A stretch of 64,000 nucleotides of DNA from Roseovarius azorensis (GTDB taxonomy: Bacteria > Pseudomonadota > Alphaproteobacteria > Rhodobacterales > Rhodobacteraceae): NCBI RefSeq assembly GCF_900109455.1, contig NZ_FOAG01000004.1, positions 124,001-188,000 on the forward strand, read 5' to 3'. The notes under the pieces were generated by a model. It was not told where the DNA came from. It saw nothing but the letters and a program-made list of their open reading frames with translations, and made no database searches. Positions 1-7,662 of this stretch are shown piece by piece; position 1 is the first letter of the stretch, and each line of letters starts with the position of its first letter. Position numbers and translations under genes: made by a program.

Positions 1-2
1 CC

Positions 3-578
3 GCAACGAGCGGCGCAACTCACATTTTGCTGACCCACGCGCATTTCGACCATCTGGGCGGCCTCTTGCCGCTGGCCAAAAAGATGGGTATGCCGGTGGT
101 CGGGCAATATGATCTCATGTCCCATTGGGAGGCAAAGGAAAAGATCGCGACCATCGGCTTCAACAAGGGCGGCACCGTCGATCTCGGTGGTGTCAAAGTC
201 ACCATGGTGCATGCCACCCATTCCAGCAGCATCGCAACCGACGCCGGCCCTCAGGTCACGGGCAGCGAATGCGGTTACATGATCGCGGGCGAGGGGCATG
301 TGATCTACGTCTCGGGCGACACCGACGTGACGGCCGACATGGGCGTGTTCAACGCGCTGCACAAACCCGATATCGGCATACTCTGCGCAGGCGGGTATTT
401 CACCATGGACATGCGCCGCGCTGCCTATGCCGCCAGAACCTTCTTTGAGTTCAAGACCGTGATTCCCTGCCATTACCGCACCTTCCCGATCCTTGAACAA
501 TCGGCGGAGGAACTCGTGCGTGGCCTGCCCGGCGTCAAGGTCATCGAGCCGCAGGTGATGGAGCCTATCAGGATCTGA
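3..578 (+). CDS. Metal-dependent hydrolase, UPF0173/metallo-beta-lactamase fold (5' truncated)
   Basis: The reading frame is open from the window edge, so the N-terminus lies outside; the first in-window residues already lead into the metal-binding motif. The signature T-H-A-H-F-D-H-L-G (HxHxDH, about residues 12-20 of the visible part) is the zinc-binding motif of the metallo-beta-lactamase fold. Later histidines in the segments VHATHS and IPCHYRTFP, and the aspartate in VSGDTDV, fit the remaining metal ligands. The UPF0173 family is conserved but its substrate is unknown. About 192 residues are visible against roughly 230 in the family, so only a short N-terminal part is missing. The next gene is convergent. 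Confidence 0.85.
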   Translation, partial: ATSGATHILLTHAHFDHLGGLLPLAKKMGMPVVGQYDLMSHWEAKEKIATIGFNKGGTVDLGGVKVTMVHATHSSSIATDAGPQVTGSECGYMIAGEGHVIYVSGDTDVTADMGVFNALHKPDIGILCAGGYFTMDMRRAAYAARTFFEFKTVIPCHYRTFPILEQSAEELVRGLPGVKVIEPQVMEPIRI

Positions 579-643
579 GATAGTATGGCCGAAGCAAGCG
601 GGCGCAACCCATAGCCGGGATATCGGGGGCGCAGTAAGGGCGA

Positions 644-1432
644 TCAGTTCCGGCGGCGGCGCTGCGGTTTGAGGCGGGCAGGTTTGACCGCCTCCGGCTC
701 TTCTGTCATCCCCAGTTGATCGCGCAGCACGCGGGGGCGGATCTCCTCGACGGCGCCGGGTTTAAGTTGGCCCAACTGGAAAGGACCATAGGAGAGACGT
801 ATCAGCCGATTCACCACCAGACCCACCGCGTCCATCGCGCGGCGGATCTCGCGGTTCTTGCCCTCGCGAATCGCCACGGTGACCCAGGCATTGGCCCCTT
901 GCTGACGGTCCAGCGTTACGATCATCGGCTGAAACATCTCGCCATCAACGACCAGCCCCTTGCGCAGCGGATCAAACGTGGCGTCCGTGGGTCGTCCATT
1001 GACGCGCACCCGGTAACGCCGCAGCCAGCCGGTAGAGGGCAATTCCAGCTTGCGCTTGAGCGCACCGTCATTGGTCAACAGCAAAAGACCCTCGGAATTG
1101 AGATCGAGGCGCCCCACGCTCATCACACGCGGCATATCCTCAGGCAGATCGTCATAGATCGTGGGGCGCCCCTGTTCGTCGCGGCTGGTGGTCACACGGC
1201 CCACGGGCTTGTGATACAGCCAGAGGCGTGCAGGTTCTGGCGCATCAAGCGCGCGTCCATCGACAGCAATCTTGTCGTTGGGCGTCACATTCAGCGCGGC
1301 GCGGTCGATCTTGCGTCCATTTACAGTGACGCGGCCCGCCTCGATCAGGCGTTCGGCCTCGCGACGGCTGGCAATCCCGGCGCGGGCAATGACCTTGGCG
1401 ATCCGCTCGCCTGACGGGGGTTTGATGCTCAT
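644..1432 (-). CDS. 23S/16S rRNA pseudouridine synthase, RsuA/RluB family
   Basis: A 262-residue protein. An S4 RNA-binding domain occupies about residues 1-70 (ERIAKVIARAGIASRREAE is typical of S4). The RsuA/RluB catalytic domain follows, with the motif GRLDLNSEGLLLLTNDG carrying the catalytic Asp, and the late segment EGKNREIRRAMDAVG. It should convert a specific uridine in rRNA to pseudouridine in the cytoplasm; the RluB-like layout suggests 23S rRNA but the exact site cannot be read. A start at 1444 is possible; the much longer upstream open frame only mirrors the tadA gene on the other strand. It is divergent from tadA with about 60 bp between the starts. The C-terminus is basic (KPQRRRRN). 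Confidence 0.88.
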   Translation of the reverse strand: MSIKPPSGERIAKVIARAGIASRREAERLIEAGRVTVNGRKIDRAALNVTPNDKIAVDGRALDAPEPARLWLYHKPVGRVTTSRDEQGRPTIYDDLPEDMPRVMSVGRLDLNSEGLLLLTNDGALKRKLELPSTGWLRRYRVRVNGRPTDATFDPLRKGLVVDGEMFQPMIVTLDRQQGANAWVTVAIREGKNREIRRAMDAVGLVVNRLIRLSYGPFQLGQLKPGAVEEIRPRVLRDQLGMTEEPEAVKPARLKPQRRRRN

Positions 1433-1495
1433 GCGCTCGCGCATAACGCAATTGCCGGACTTGCGAAAGCGGTGATCGCCGGGCACAAGCAGTCC

Positions 1496-1957
1496 ATGAC
1501 GTTCAAGAGCCACATGTCCGCCGCCCTGAGCGAGGCCCGCGCCGCAGGCGCGCGCGGCGAGGTGCCGGTGGGCGCGGTGGTGGTTGATCCCGATGGGCAG
1601 ATCGTGGCGCAGGCCGGCAACCGGACGCGCGAGTTGAACGATCCGACGGCGCATGCCGAGATTCTCGCCATCCGCGCGGCCTGTGCCCTGGCAGACTCGG
1701 AACGCCTGATCGGCCACACCCTCTATGTCACACTCGAACCCTGCGCGATGTGCGCCAGCGCCATCGCCACCGCACGCATTGCGCGGCTCTACTATGGCGC
1801 AGCTGATCCCAAATCCGGCGGAGTGGCGCATGGCGCGCGGGTGTTCACCCATCCGCAATGCCACCACGTGCCCGAAGTTTATGACGGCATCGCAGCATCC
1901 GAGTCCGAGATCTTGCTCCGGGGATTCTTTCGCGACCGCCGGACACCCTCAGAATAA
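1496..1957 (+). CDS. tadA: tRNA-specific adenosine deaminase TadA
   Basis: A 153-residue zinc-dependent deaminase that converts adenosine-34 to inosine in the wobble position of tRNA-Arg(ACG). The cytidine/deoxycytidylate deaminase motifs are complete: HAE at residues 53-55 (zinc ligand His53, proton-shuttling Glu55) and PCAMC with Cys83 and Cys86 as the other ligands. Length and the alignment of GEVPVGAVVVD near residue 21 are normal for TadA. A start at 1472 would add eight residues; 1496 is preferred because the family begins just before the first helix. The 3' end overlaps the convergent LysR gene by 9 bp. Confidence 0.93.
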   Translation: MTFKSHMSAALSEARAAGARGEVPVGAVVVDPDGQIVAQAGNRTRELNDPTAHAEILAIRAACALADSERLIGHTLYVTLEPCAMCASAIATARIARLYYGAADPKSGGVAHGARVFTHPQCHHVPEVYDGIAASESEILLRGFFRDRRTPSE

Positions 1958-2914
1958 CGTAAGCGCATCTTGCAGAAACGGATGCCGTGCAATTGCCGGA
2001 TCCAGAATCGTCTCTTGCAGGATGGGCTTTAGCTTTTGAGCCAAAGTCTGAGGCATGTCCTGCAATATCCCCTTGCGCGCGGTCACACTGATCGTGCGCG
2101 TGAGCGGTTCCATCGGCAATTCCAACACGTCGATCTGATCGGCAAACCGCCGCGCCCGCATCAGCGCCAGCGGTGTCAGAATCGACCAGCCCGCCCCTTG
2201 CCCCACCAGCGCAAGGATCGAATGATAGCTGTCCAGTTCGAACCGGTGCGGGAGGCTCAGGTTTTGCCGCGCCAGGTGCGATGAAATCAGTCGCCCCATG
2301 TAATGGCGTTGTGTGTACTGAATGAGCGGCAGACGTTTCAACTGTCGAAGGATATCGCGGTCGGGCCGGATCACGCCGCGCGGCGCGGCGACGGCAAAAC
2401 CTTCGCGCAACACCGGATGGACTTCGGTCCAGTCCGCGCCGCCACCAAGCTCGGCCGCCACGATCACATCGAGCGCGCGCGTATCGAGTTGATCATAGAG
2501 ATGATGGCTGGCCCCGGTTTCCAGCAGAAACTGGCAGCCCTTCAATTCTCCGGCCATGTGGGTCAGAAGTTGCGGAGTCACATCCGCCTCGAGGTCCTCG
2601 ATCATGCCCAACCGAAACCGCGTCAACGTCGAGAGATGCGACATCGCCAGTTCCGCGCGCGCCTGCGCCGCCTCGTTCAGGATTGCTTGCGCGCGACGAT
2701 GCATGATCTCGCCAGCAGGCGTGAGACGGATCGGGCGCTCGTTGCGCTGCAGAAGGGTAGCCCCGACAGCCCCTTCCAGATTGGTCAGCTGCTGGCTCAC
2801 AGCCGAGGGGCTTGCCCCCAGACGTCGCGCAGCCGCAGAGATGGAGCGTTCATCAGCAGCCGCCATGAACACCTCGATGCCCCAGAGGGTTATCCGACCC
2901 GGACTCTCGACCAT
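1949..2914 (-). CDS. LysR-family transcriptional regulator
   Basis: A 321-residue protein with a LysR winged helix-turn-helix at about residues 10-68 (ERSISAAARRLGASPSAVSQ, then LTPAG ending the wing). A periplasmic-binding-protein-like effector domain follows from about residue 95. It lies only 6 bp downstream of the phaR stop on the same strand, so the two could be co-transcribed. Its other end overlaps tadA by 9 bp in a convergent arrangement. Target genes and effector cannot be read from the sequence. The position next to phaR suggests, but does not prove, a link with carbon storage. Confidence 0.88.
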   Translation of the reverse strand: MVESPGRITLWGIEVFMAAADERSISAAARRLGASPSAVSQQLTNLEGAVGATLLQRNERPIRLTPAGEIMHRRAQAILNEAAQARAELAMSHLSTLTRFRLGMIEDLEADVTPQLLTHMAGELKGCQFLLETGASHHLYDQLDTRALDVIVAAELGGGADWTEVHPVLREGFAVAAPRGVIRPDRDILRQLKRLPLIQYTQRHYMGRLISSHLARQNLSLPHRFELDSYHSILALVGQGAGWSILTPLALMRARRFADQIDVLELPMEPLTRTISVTARKGILQDMPQTLAQKLKPILQETILDPAIARHPFLQDALTLF

Positions 2915-2920
2915 CCCGGC

Positions 2921-3478
2921 CTATTTGCCTAGCTTCGACAACTTCGCCTGCAACTCTGCCAGCTGTTTCCTGATCTCCTCTAGATCACCGTCATCCTCTG
3001 GCTTGTCGCTGTTAGTCTGCGGAGCCTTGCCGCCAAGACCCGAAAAGCCCCCCGTCATCGCCTTCATGAAGGCCTCCTGCTGAGCGCGCATCGCCTCCAT
3101 CCCCGGCATCCCGGCCAGCGGGTTGGCCTTGGTCATGTTCTCCAGCATCTTGGACTGGCCGTCGCGCAGCATCTCGAAACTGGCCGCCAGGAACTCTGGC
3201 ACGACACTGGTCGCCTGCGTGGTGTAGCTGCGCACCAGGTCGGTCAGAACATTGATCGGCAGCACGCTTTCGCCCCGGCTTTCATGCTCGGCCACGATCT
3301 GCAGCAGGTACTGCCGGGTCAGATCGTCGCCGGATTTCAGGTCGATGATCTGCACTTCACGCCCGGCCCGGATGAATTCGGCGATGTCCTCGAGAGTGAC
3401 ATAATCGGAAGTCTCGGTGTTATAGAGCCTGCGGCTGGCATAGCGTTTGATCAGCAGCGGTTTTTTCGTATCGGCCAA
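2921..3478 (-). CDS. phaR: Polyhydroxyalkanoate synthesis repressor PhaR
   Basis: A 185-residue DNA- and PHB-binding regulator. The N-terminal PHA accumulation regulator domain is clear (residues 4-65: KKPLLIKRYASRRLYNTETS, YVTLEDIAEFIRAG, QIIDLKSGDDLTRQYLLQIV). A PHB-binding region and an acidic, Gln/Lys-rich C-terminal coiled segment follow. In this family PhaR represses phasin genes and is released when it binds nascent PHB granules. The start is read as TTG at 3478 because GGAGG stands 7 nt upstream and the family begins M-A/S-x-x-K-K-P; the only in-frame ATG is far upstream in unrelated sequence. It lies downstream of phaP, separated by a strong terminator, so it needs its own promoter in the TGC-rich stretch 3490-3535. 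Confidence 0.93.
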   Translation of the reverse strand: MADTKKPLLIKRYASRRLYNTETSDYVTLEDIAEFIRAGREVQIIDLKSGDDLTRQYLLQIVAEHESRGESVLPINVLTDLVRSYTTQATSVVPEFLAASFEMLRDGQSKMLENMTKANPLAGMPGMEAMRAQQEAFMKAMTGGFSGLGGKAPQTNSDKPEDDGDLEEIRKQLAELQAKLSKLGK

Positions 3479-3531
3479 GGGGTATCCTCCCGGAAAATGC
3501 AGTGCCGCAGCGCAGCTTAGACGGATGCGCA

Positions 3532-3565
3532 GCAAAAAGAAAGGGCGAGCCACATGGCTCGCCCT
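3532..3565 (-). terminator. Rho-independent terminator after phaP
   Basis: On the minus strand a perfect stem (3555-3564 pairing with 3543-3552, nine to ten pairs, loop of two to four bases) is followed at once by TTTCTTTTT. It lies 47 bp beyond the phaP stop and before phaR, so it should end phasin transcription and insulate phaR. Confidence 0.85.
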
Positions 3566-3611
3566 CACGGATCATACCCTTCAGGGAGGGGTCAGGGTAT
3601 GGTGTCTGCGC

Positions 3612-4061
3612 TTACTTCGCGGCAGCGGTCGCTTTTTTGGTGGCGGCGGTCATTTCGTCAGCCGCTTTCTTGACTGCGTTGGTCGCGTCTTCCTGAATGG
3701 ATTTGCCGGCCGACAGCATCAGCTCGACGGTTTCCATCTGTACTTTCTTTGCAACTTCTGCAAAGGCGGCCATGTTTTCAGCGGCCACTTCGGCGTTGGC
3801 CGATGCGAAATCGGTCATCGCTTTGGCATAGTCGGCAGGTTCTGCCTTGGCTTTCGACATTTCTGCCAGCTTGGCCAGGGTTTCCTTGGTCCATTTGTTC
3901 GAGATTTCGGCCGATTTTTCGGCAGCCGACAGAGCAACGCCAGACAGCTTTTCGTTCAAGGTTGCCTGATTCTTGAATGCGTCTTCCATTGCTTTGGTGT
4001 CAACGGGAAACGCGCCCATGATGTCTTTGAACATCGCGGTGAAATCTTGGGTCTTTGCCAT
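3612..4061 (-). CDS. phaP: Phasin, PHA granule-associated protein
   Basis: A 149-residue, Ala/Lys/Glu-rich, almost entirely helical protein of the phasin family. Phasins coat polyhydroxybutyrate granules, control their size and number, and keep other proteins off the surface. The N-terminal segment MAKTQDFTAMFKDIMGAFPVD and the amphipathic repeats rich in EMSKAKAEPADYAKAMTDF agree with alphaproteobacterial phasins. The C-terminal AATKKATAAAK is the usual low-complexity tail. The upstream region carries two exact candidate PhaR sites (4127-4137 and 4153-4163), so expression should rise when PhaR is titrated by PHB. The gene lies between phaC and phaR on the same strand, with its own promoter and terminator. 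Confidence 0.92.
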   Translation of the reverse strand: MAKTQDFTAMFKDIMGAFPVDTKAMEDAFKNQATLNEKLSGVALSAAEKSAEISNKWTKETLAKLAEMSKAKAEPADYAKAMTDFASANAEVAAENMAAFAEVAKKVQMETVELMLSAGKSIQEDATNAVKKAADEMTAATKKATAAAK

Positions 4062-4126
4062 TGGTAATGTCCTTTCGGGTTAGCGGGGTCACCCGCTGTT
4101 TCTGCAACTGCAAAGACATATACATG

Positions 4127-4137
4127 CTGCATCGCAG
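4127..4137. promoter_or_regulatory. Candidate PhaR operator 1 (phaP promoter)
   Basis: Exact CTGC-ATC-GCAG, within the longer near-palindrome TGCTGCATCGCAGCA. It is about 66-76 bp upstream of the phaP start. CTGC-N3-GCAG has been reported as the PhaR target upstream of phaP in Rhodobacter sphaeroides. Confidence 0.75.
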
Positions 4138-4152
4138 CATTTCAAGCTTTTT

Positions 4153-4163
4153 CTGCACTGCAG
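4153..4163. promoter_or_regulatory. Candidate PhaR operator 2 (phaP promoter)
   Basis: Exact CTGC-ACT-GCAG, centred 26 bp from operator 1 and about 92-102 bp upstream of phaP. It lies between phaP and the end of phaC. The two-site arrangement suggests cooperative binding on a similar helix face. Confidence 0.72.
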
Positions 4164-4201
4164 CAAAAGCTTTTTAGGGCTGCCAGAAAAGGTCGGCCAG
4201 A

Positions 4202-6004
4202 TCAGATAGTTGCCTTCTTGCGCACATAGGTGCCCGGAGCGGGCGCCAGAGGGGGATGCTCCGAATCACCGGGCGCACGCGCGGCAATCCTCTTGCCAGA
4301 ACGCTTGCGCAGCCAGGTCTCCCACATGGGCCACCATGACCCCTCATGGTACTGCGCGCCTGCCATCCATTCCTCTGCCGGGAGGGTCAGGTCGTCATTG
4401 GTATAGTGGCCATACTTCTTTTTCGACGGCGGATTGACGATCCCCGCGATGTGGCCTGACTCCGACACGATGAAGGTACGATCCTTTGCCGCCGTCTGCT
4501 GAAAACCGCGATAGCAATCCTTCCAGGCGGCGATGTGATCGCTCTGGCAGGTCACGGCCATCAGGGGCACCTTCACATCGCTGATATGCAACGTCTCGTC
4601 CATAATCCTGAAACCACGGGTGACGAAATCGTTACTCTGACACAGATGACGCAGATATTGCACCGTCATCCGGCCCGGCAGGTTCGCCCCGTCCCCGTTC
4701 CAGTAGAGCAGATCGAAGGCAGGCGGCGCCTCGCCCATCATGTAGCTGCGAACCGCAGGCTGATAGATCAGGTCGCGCGAGCGCAGAAACGACATCGTGC
4801 GCGACATGATGAACGAGCGCAGCACGCCCTGCGCATTCACCTCCTCTTCGATCCCGTCGATGAAATCATCCTGCAGAAACGGCGTGAATTCGCCCTGCTC
4901 GGAAAAGTCGGTGAGCGCGGTGAAGAACGTAGCCGACTTGACCGAATTGTCCCCCCGCTTGGCCATCGACGCCAGCGTGAGGTGCAGTGTTGTGCCTGCG
5001 ATACAATAACCAACCGTGTTGACCTGTTTCTGCCCGGTGATCGCCTTGACCTCGCGGATTGCGGTCAGAAACCCCTCCTTGATGTAATCCTCCATACCCA
5101 CATCGGCATAAGACGCGTCCGGATTGACCCAACTCACAACAAACAGCGTATAACCCTGATCGATGATCCACTTGATCAGACTGTTTTCAGGTTTGAGATC
5201 CATGATGTAGAATTTGTTGATCCAGGGCGGAAAGATCACCAGCGGCACTTCATGAACCTCATCCGTGGTAGGCGCGTATTGGATCAGTTCCATCATGCGA
5301 TTGCGATAGACAACTTCACCGGGCGTCGTGGCGATATTGCCGCCCAGTTCGAACGCCTTGTCATCCGCCAGACGCACCACCATCTCGCCCTTGTTGGCCT
5401 CGAGATCCGCGATCAGGTTCTCCAGGCCCTTGACCAGGCTTTCGCCTTCGGTCTCGACCGCGCGCTCTAGCGCATCCGGATTGGTGCCCAGAAAATTGGT
5501 TGGTGACATCATATCAATGATCTGATGGGCGAAATAATCCAGTCGCCGCTTTTCCTTGGGATCCAGATCATCCACATCACCGACAGCCTTCTCGATGGCT
5601 TGGGCGTTCAGCACATATTGCTGCTTGATGTACTTGAAATAGGGATGCGTGTTCCAGAGCGGGTTGGCAAAGCGTTTATCGCCCGCCAGCGGATCAGGGG
5701 CCTCGGAATCTTCCGCCGCATCGCCACGCAGCATCATTTGCTGGGCTTCCACGAAGTGCCGCACCGATTTACCCCAGTAGTCCAGTTGTTGTTCATAAAT
5801 CTTGCCCGGATTCTCCAGAATCTCGCTCCAGTAAGACGATGCTGCCTTGGCAAAAAGATCATGCGATGGCGCGTTCAGAGTGGGGTTGGCAGGCGTCCGG
5901 GCCGCCAGAGCCTGTATGAAACGCTGCGAGAGTTCTTCGACTTTGGCGAGATTTTCGTTCAACTTTTCAAGGTTCTGGCCTGCGACATCATCCTGCGTTG
6001 CCAT
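4202..6004 (-). CDS. phaC: Class I poly(3-hydroxyalkanoate) polymerase PhaC
   Basis: A 600-residue synthase that polymerises (R)-3-hydroxybutyryl-CoA into PHB on the granule surface. An N-terminal PhaC_N region (about 90-260; FANPLWNTHPYFKYIKQQYVL) precedes an alpha/beta-hydrolase domain. The lipase-like box GYCIAGT places the nucleophile at Cys334, with Asp489 in QSDHIAAW and His518 in SGHIAGIVNPP completing the triad. The tryptophan in the WAMxWWPxW-like tail segment (GSWWPMWETWL) and the length are normal for class I. It is divergent from the depolymerase gene phaZ, with one exact PhaR-type site 26 bp upstream of the start. No phaA, phaB or phaE is in the window, so the monomer-supplying genes are elsewhere. 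Confidence 0.96.
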   Translation of the reverse strand: MATQDDVAGQNLEKLNENLAKVEELSQRFIQALAARTPANPTLNAPSHDLFAKAASSYWSEILENPGKIYEQQLDYWGKSVRHFVEAQQMMLRGDAAEDSEAPDPLAGDKRFANPLWNTHPYFKYIKQQYVLNAQAIEKAVGDVDDLDPKEKRRLDYFAHQIIDMMSPTNFLGTNPDALERAVETEGESLVKGLENLIADLEANKGEMVVRLADDKAFELGGNIATTPGEVVYRNRMMELIQYAPTTDEVHEVPLVIFPPWINKFYIMDLKPENSLIKWIIDQGYTLFVVSWVNPDASYADVGMEDYIKEGFLTAIREVKAITGQKQVNTVGYCIAGTTLHLTLASMAKRGDNSVKSATFFTALTDFSEQGEFTPFLQDDFIDGIEEEVNAQGVLRSFIMSRTMSFLRSRDLIYQPAVRSYMMGEAPPAFDLLYWNGDGANLPGRMTVQYLRHLCQSNDFVTRGFRIMDETLHISDVKVPLMAVTCQSDHIAAWKDCYRGFQQTAAKDRTFIVSESGHIAGIVNPPSKKKYGHYTNDDLTLPAEEWMAGAQYHEGSWWPMWETWLRKRSGKRIAARAPGDSEHPPLAPAPGTYVRKKATI

Positions 6005-6029
6005 TTGTATTATTTCCCCTTAACATTTT

Positions 6030-6040
6030 CTGCCATGCAG
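6030..6040. promoter_or_regulatory. Candidate PhaR operator in the phaC-phaZ intergenic region
   Basis: Exact CTGC-CAT-GCAG (itself a perfect palindrome, CTGCCATGCAG up to the centre base) in the 107-bp region between the divergent phaC and phaZ starts. It sits 26 bp from phaC and 72 bp from phaZ. One bound PhaR dimer could act on both promoters. Confidence 0.68.
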
Positions 6041-6111
6041 CATACCGTGAGCCTGATCGGAGGGCGGTTATACGGGTGAAACCGGGCTACGCGCCAGTAC
6101 AGGAGACAACG

Positions 6112-7392
6112 ATGCGCAATATGGCTACATATGACCTTATGGAATCCCTCCGAAATGCCAATCAATGGCTGGGTGCTTCCGCTCTCTCACTTGCATCCTA
6201 TCCGGTTTTCAGCATGGTGCCAAATCCTGCTTTGCAGTGGATGGCAGCCTGGGGTGCGGTGACCGAACGCAGCTTCGAGCGAATGGTGGCCAAACCTGAC
6301 TGGGGCATCCGCACCTTCACACACGAGGATGGGCGGGACCATCTCGTCAGCATTGAAACGGTCTTATCGCGCCCGTTTGGCGATCTCATCCATTTCAACG
6401 TCTCGGGCCGCGAGGAACAGCCGCGCAGGATCCTACTGGTCGCGCCGATGTCGGGTCATTATGCCACGCTGCTGCGATCGACCGTGAAGTCCCTGATCGT
6501 CAATTGCGAGGTCTATGTCACCGACTGGCACAACGCGCGCGACATTCCTGTCTCCGAGGGCAAGTTCGACATCGAGGATTACACCCTCTACCTTGTCGAT
6601 TTCATGAAGACGCTCGGCCCTGACATCAACGTGATCGCCATCTGCCAGCCTGCACCGCTAACCCTTGCCGCCACCGCCTATCTGGCCGAGTTCGATCCCG
6701 AGGCACAGCCGCGTACGCTTACGCTCATCGGAGGTCCGATCGACCCCGACGCCACCCCGACAGAGGTGACCGATTTCGGCCGCCGCGTCACGATGGGTCA
6801 ACTCGAAGAGACCATGATCCAGCGCGTAGGCTTCAAATACAAGGGCGTCGGCCGACAGGTTTACCCCGGCCTCCTGCAACTGGCCTCGTTTGTGTCGATG
6901 AACGGCGAACGGCATTTGCGCGCGTTTTCCGATCAGATCCTGCGTGTGGCCCGAGGCGAGGCCAGCGACAACGATGCCCACAACCGTTTTTACGACGAGT
7001 ATCTCGCCGTTATGGACATGACAGCAGAGTTTTACCTCTCAACGGTCGAGCGCATCTTCAAGGGACTCGAGATCGCGCAGAACCGTTTTGTCGTGAACGG
7101 CCATCGCGTCGATCTCGGCAAGATCACCAATGTGGCGGTCAAGACCGTCGAGGGCGGCAAGGACGACATTTCGGCGCCAGGCCAGTGCGTTGCGGCGCTT
7201 GACCTCTGCACCGGCCTGCCAGACAGCATGAAGGCCAGCTATCTCGAGCCCGAGGCAGGCCATTATGGTATCTTTGCAGGGCGCAGTTGGCGCAACAACA
7301 TCCGTCCGCAGGTGCTTAACTTCATTGATGTCAATTCGAAACCCAAGATGGCACCGAAACCTGCCAACCGGAATGCAGCGGCGAACGGCTGA
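6112..7392 (+). CDS. phaZ: Intracellular polyhydroxyalkanoate depolymerase PhaZ
   Basis: A 426-residue protein of the intracellular PHB depolymerase family (PHB_depo_C), which thiolyses or hydrolyses native PHB granules. The likely nucleophile is Cys178 in VIAICQPAP. An early oxyanion/strand segment reads LLVAPMSGHYATLL, and the C-terminal half contains EPEAGHYGIFAGRSWRN with the catalytic His. A start at 6112 is chosen because AGGAGA stands 6 nt upstream (6101-6106); the open frame extends further upstream but only into the intergenic region. It is divergent from phaC and shares its candidate PhaR site, so synthesis and mobilisation may be co-regulated. Confidence 0.94.
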   Translation: MRNMATYDLMESLRNANQWLGASALSLASYPVFSMVPNPALQWMAAWGAVTERSFERMVAKPDWGIRTFTHEDGRDHLVSIETVLSRPFGDLIHFNVSGREEQPRRILLVAPMSGHYATLLRSTVKSLIVNCEVYVTDWHNARDIPVSEGKFDIEDYTLYLVDFMKTLGPDINVIAICQPAPLTLAATAYLAEFDPEAQPRTLTLIGGPIDPDATPTEVTDFGRRVTMGQLEETMIQRVGFKYKGVGRQVYPGLLQLASFVSMNGERHLRAFSDQILRVARGEASDNDAHNRFYDEYLAVMDMTAEFYLSTVERIFKGLEIAQNRFVVNGHRVDLGKITNVAVKTVEGGKDDISAPGQCVAALDLCTGLPDSMKASYLEPEAGHYGIFAGRSWRNNIRPQVLNFIDVNSKPKMAPKPANRNAAANG

Positions 7393-7410
7393 CAGGCATA
7401 CAGCCCGGCC

Positions 7411-7662
7411 CTAACGGTGGCCCCGCAGCCATCGCAGCACCGGTACAACATCAAGCGCCGCCACGGCAATGCCAAGCGGAATCATCCAGAACCCGAGCAC
7501 CGGCAGGAATCCAAGCACCCCTCCGCCGATCAGCAAAATTCCGACGACAAGGCGCAGCCCCGGCGGCAGCCTGCGACCAGACCAAAGCTGCACCCGCCGA
7601 CGCATCCGTCGCAGTTTTGCCTTGACCGACATGTCTTGCAGGTTCTCCGGTTCAGGCATCAA
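7411..7662 (-). CDS. Small membrane protein, conserved hypothetical
   Basis: An 83-residue protein with a basic N-terminal half (KAKLRRMRRRVQLWSGRR) and a hydrophobic C-terminal half that can form two membrane helices (about residues 36-53 and 56-75). The basic tail LRWLRGHR suggests both ends face the cytoplasm. Its start overlaps the stop of the upstream hydrolase gene by 11 bp, so translation is probably coupled. Function is not known; it is convergent with phaZ. Confidence 0.7.
   Translation of the reverse strand: MMPEPENLQDMSVKAKLRRMRRRVQLWSGRRLPPGLRLVVGILLIGGGVLGFLPVLGFWMIPLGIAVAALDVVPVLRWLRGHR

Noticed and set aside
1433..1867. Long N-terminal extension of the pseudouridine synthase frame
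   Set aside because: It mirrors tadA, and the family begins at the S4 domain, matching the start at 1432.
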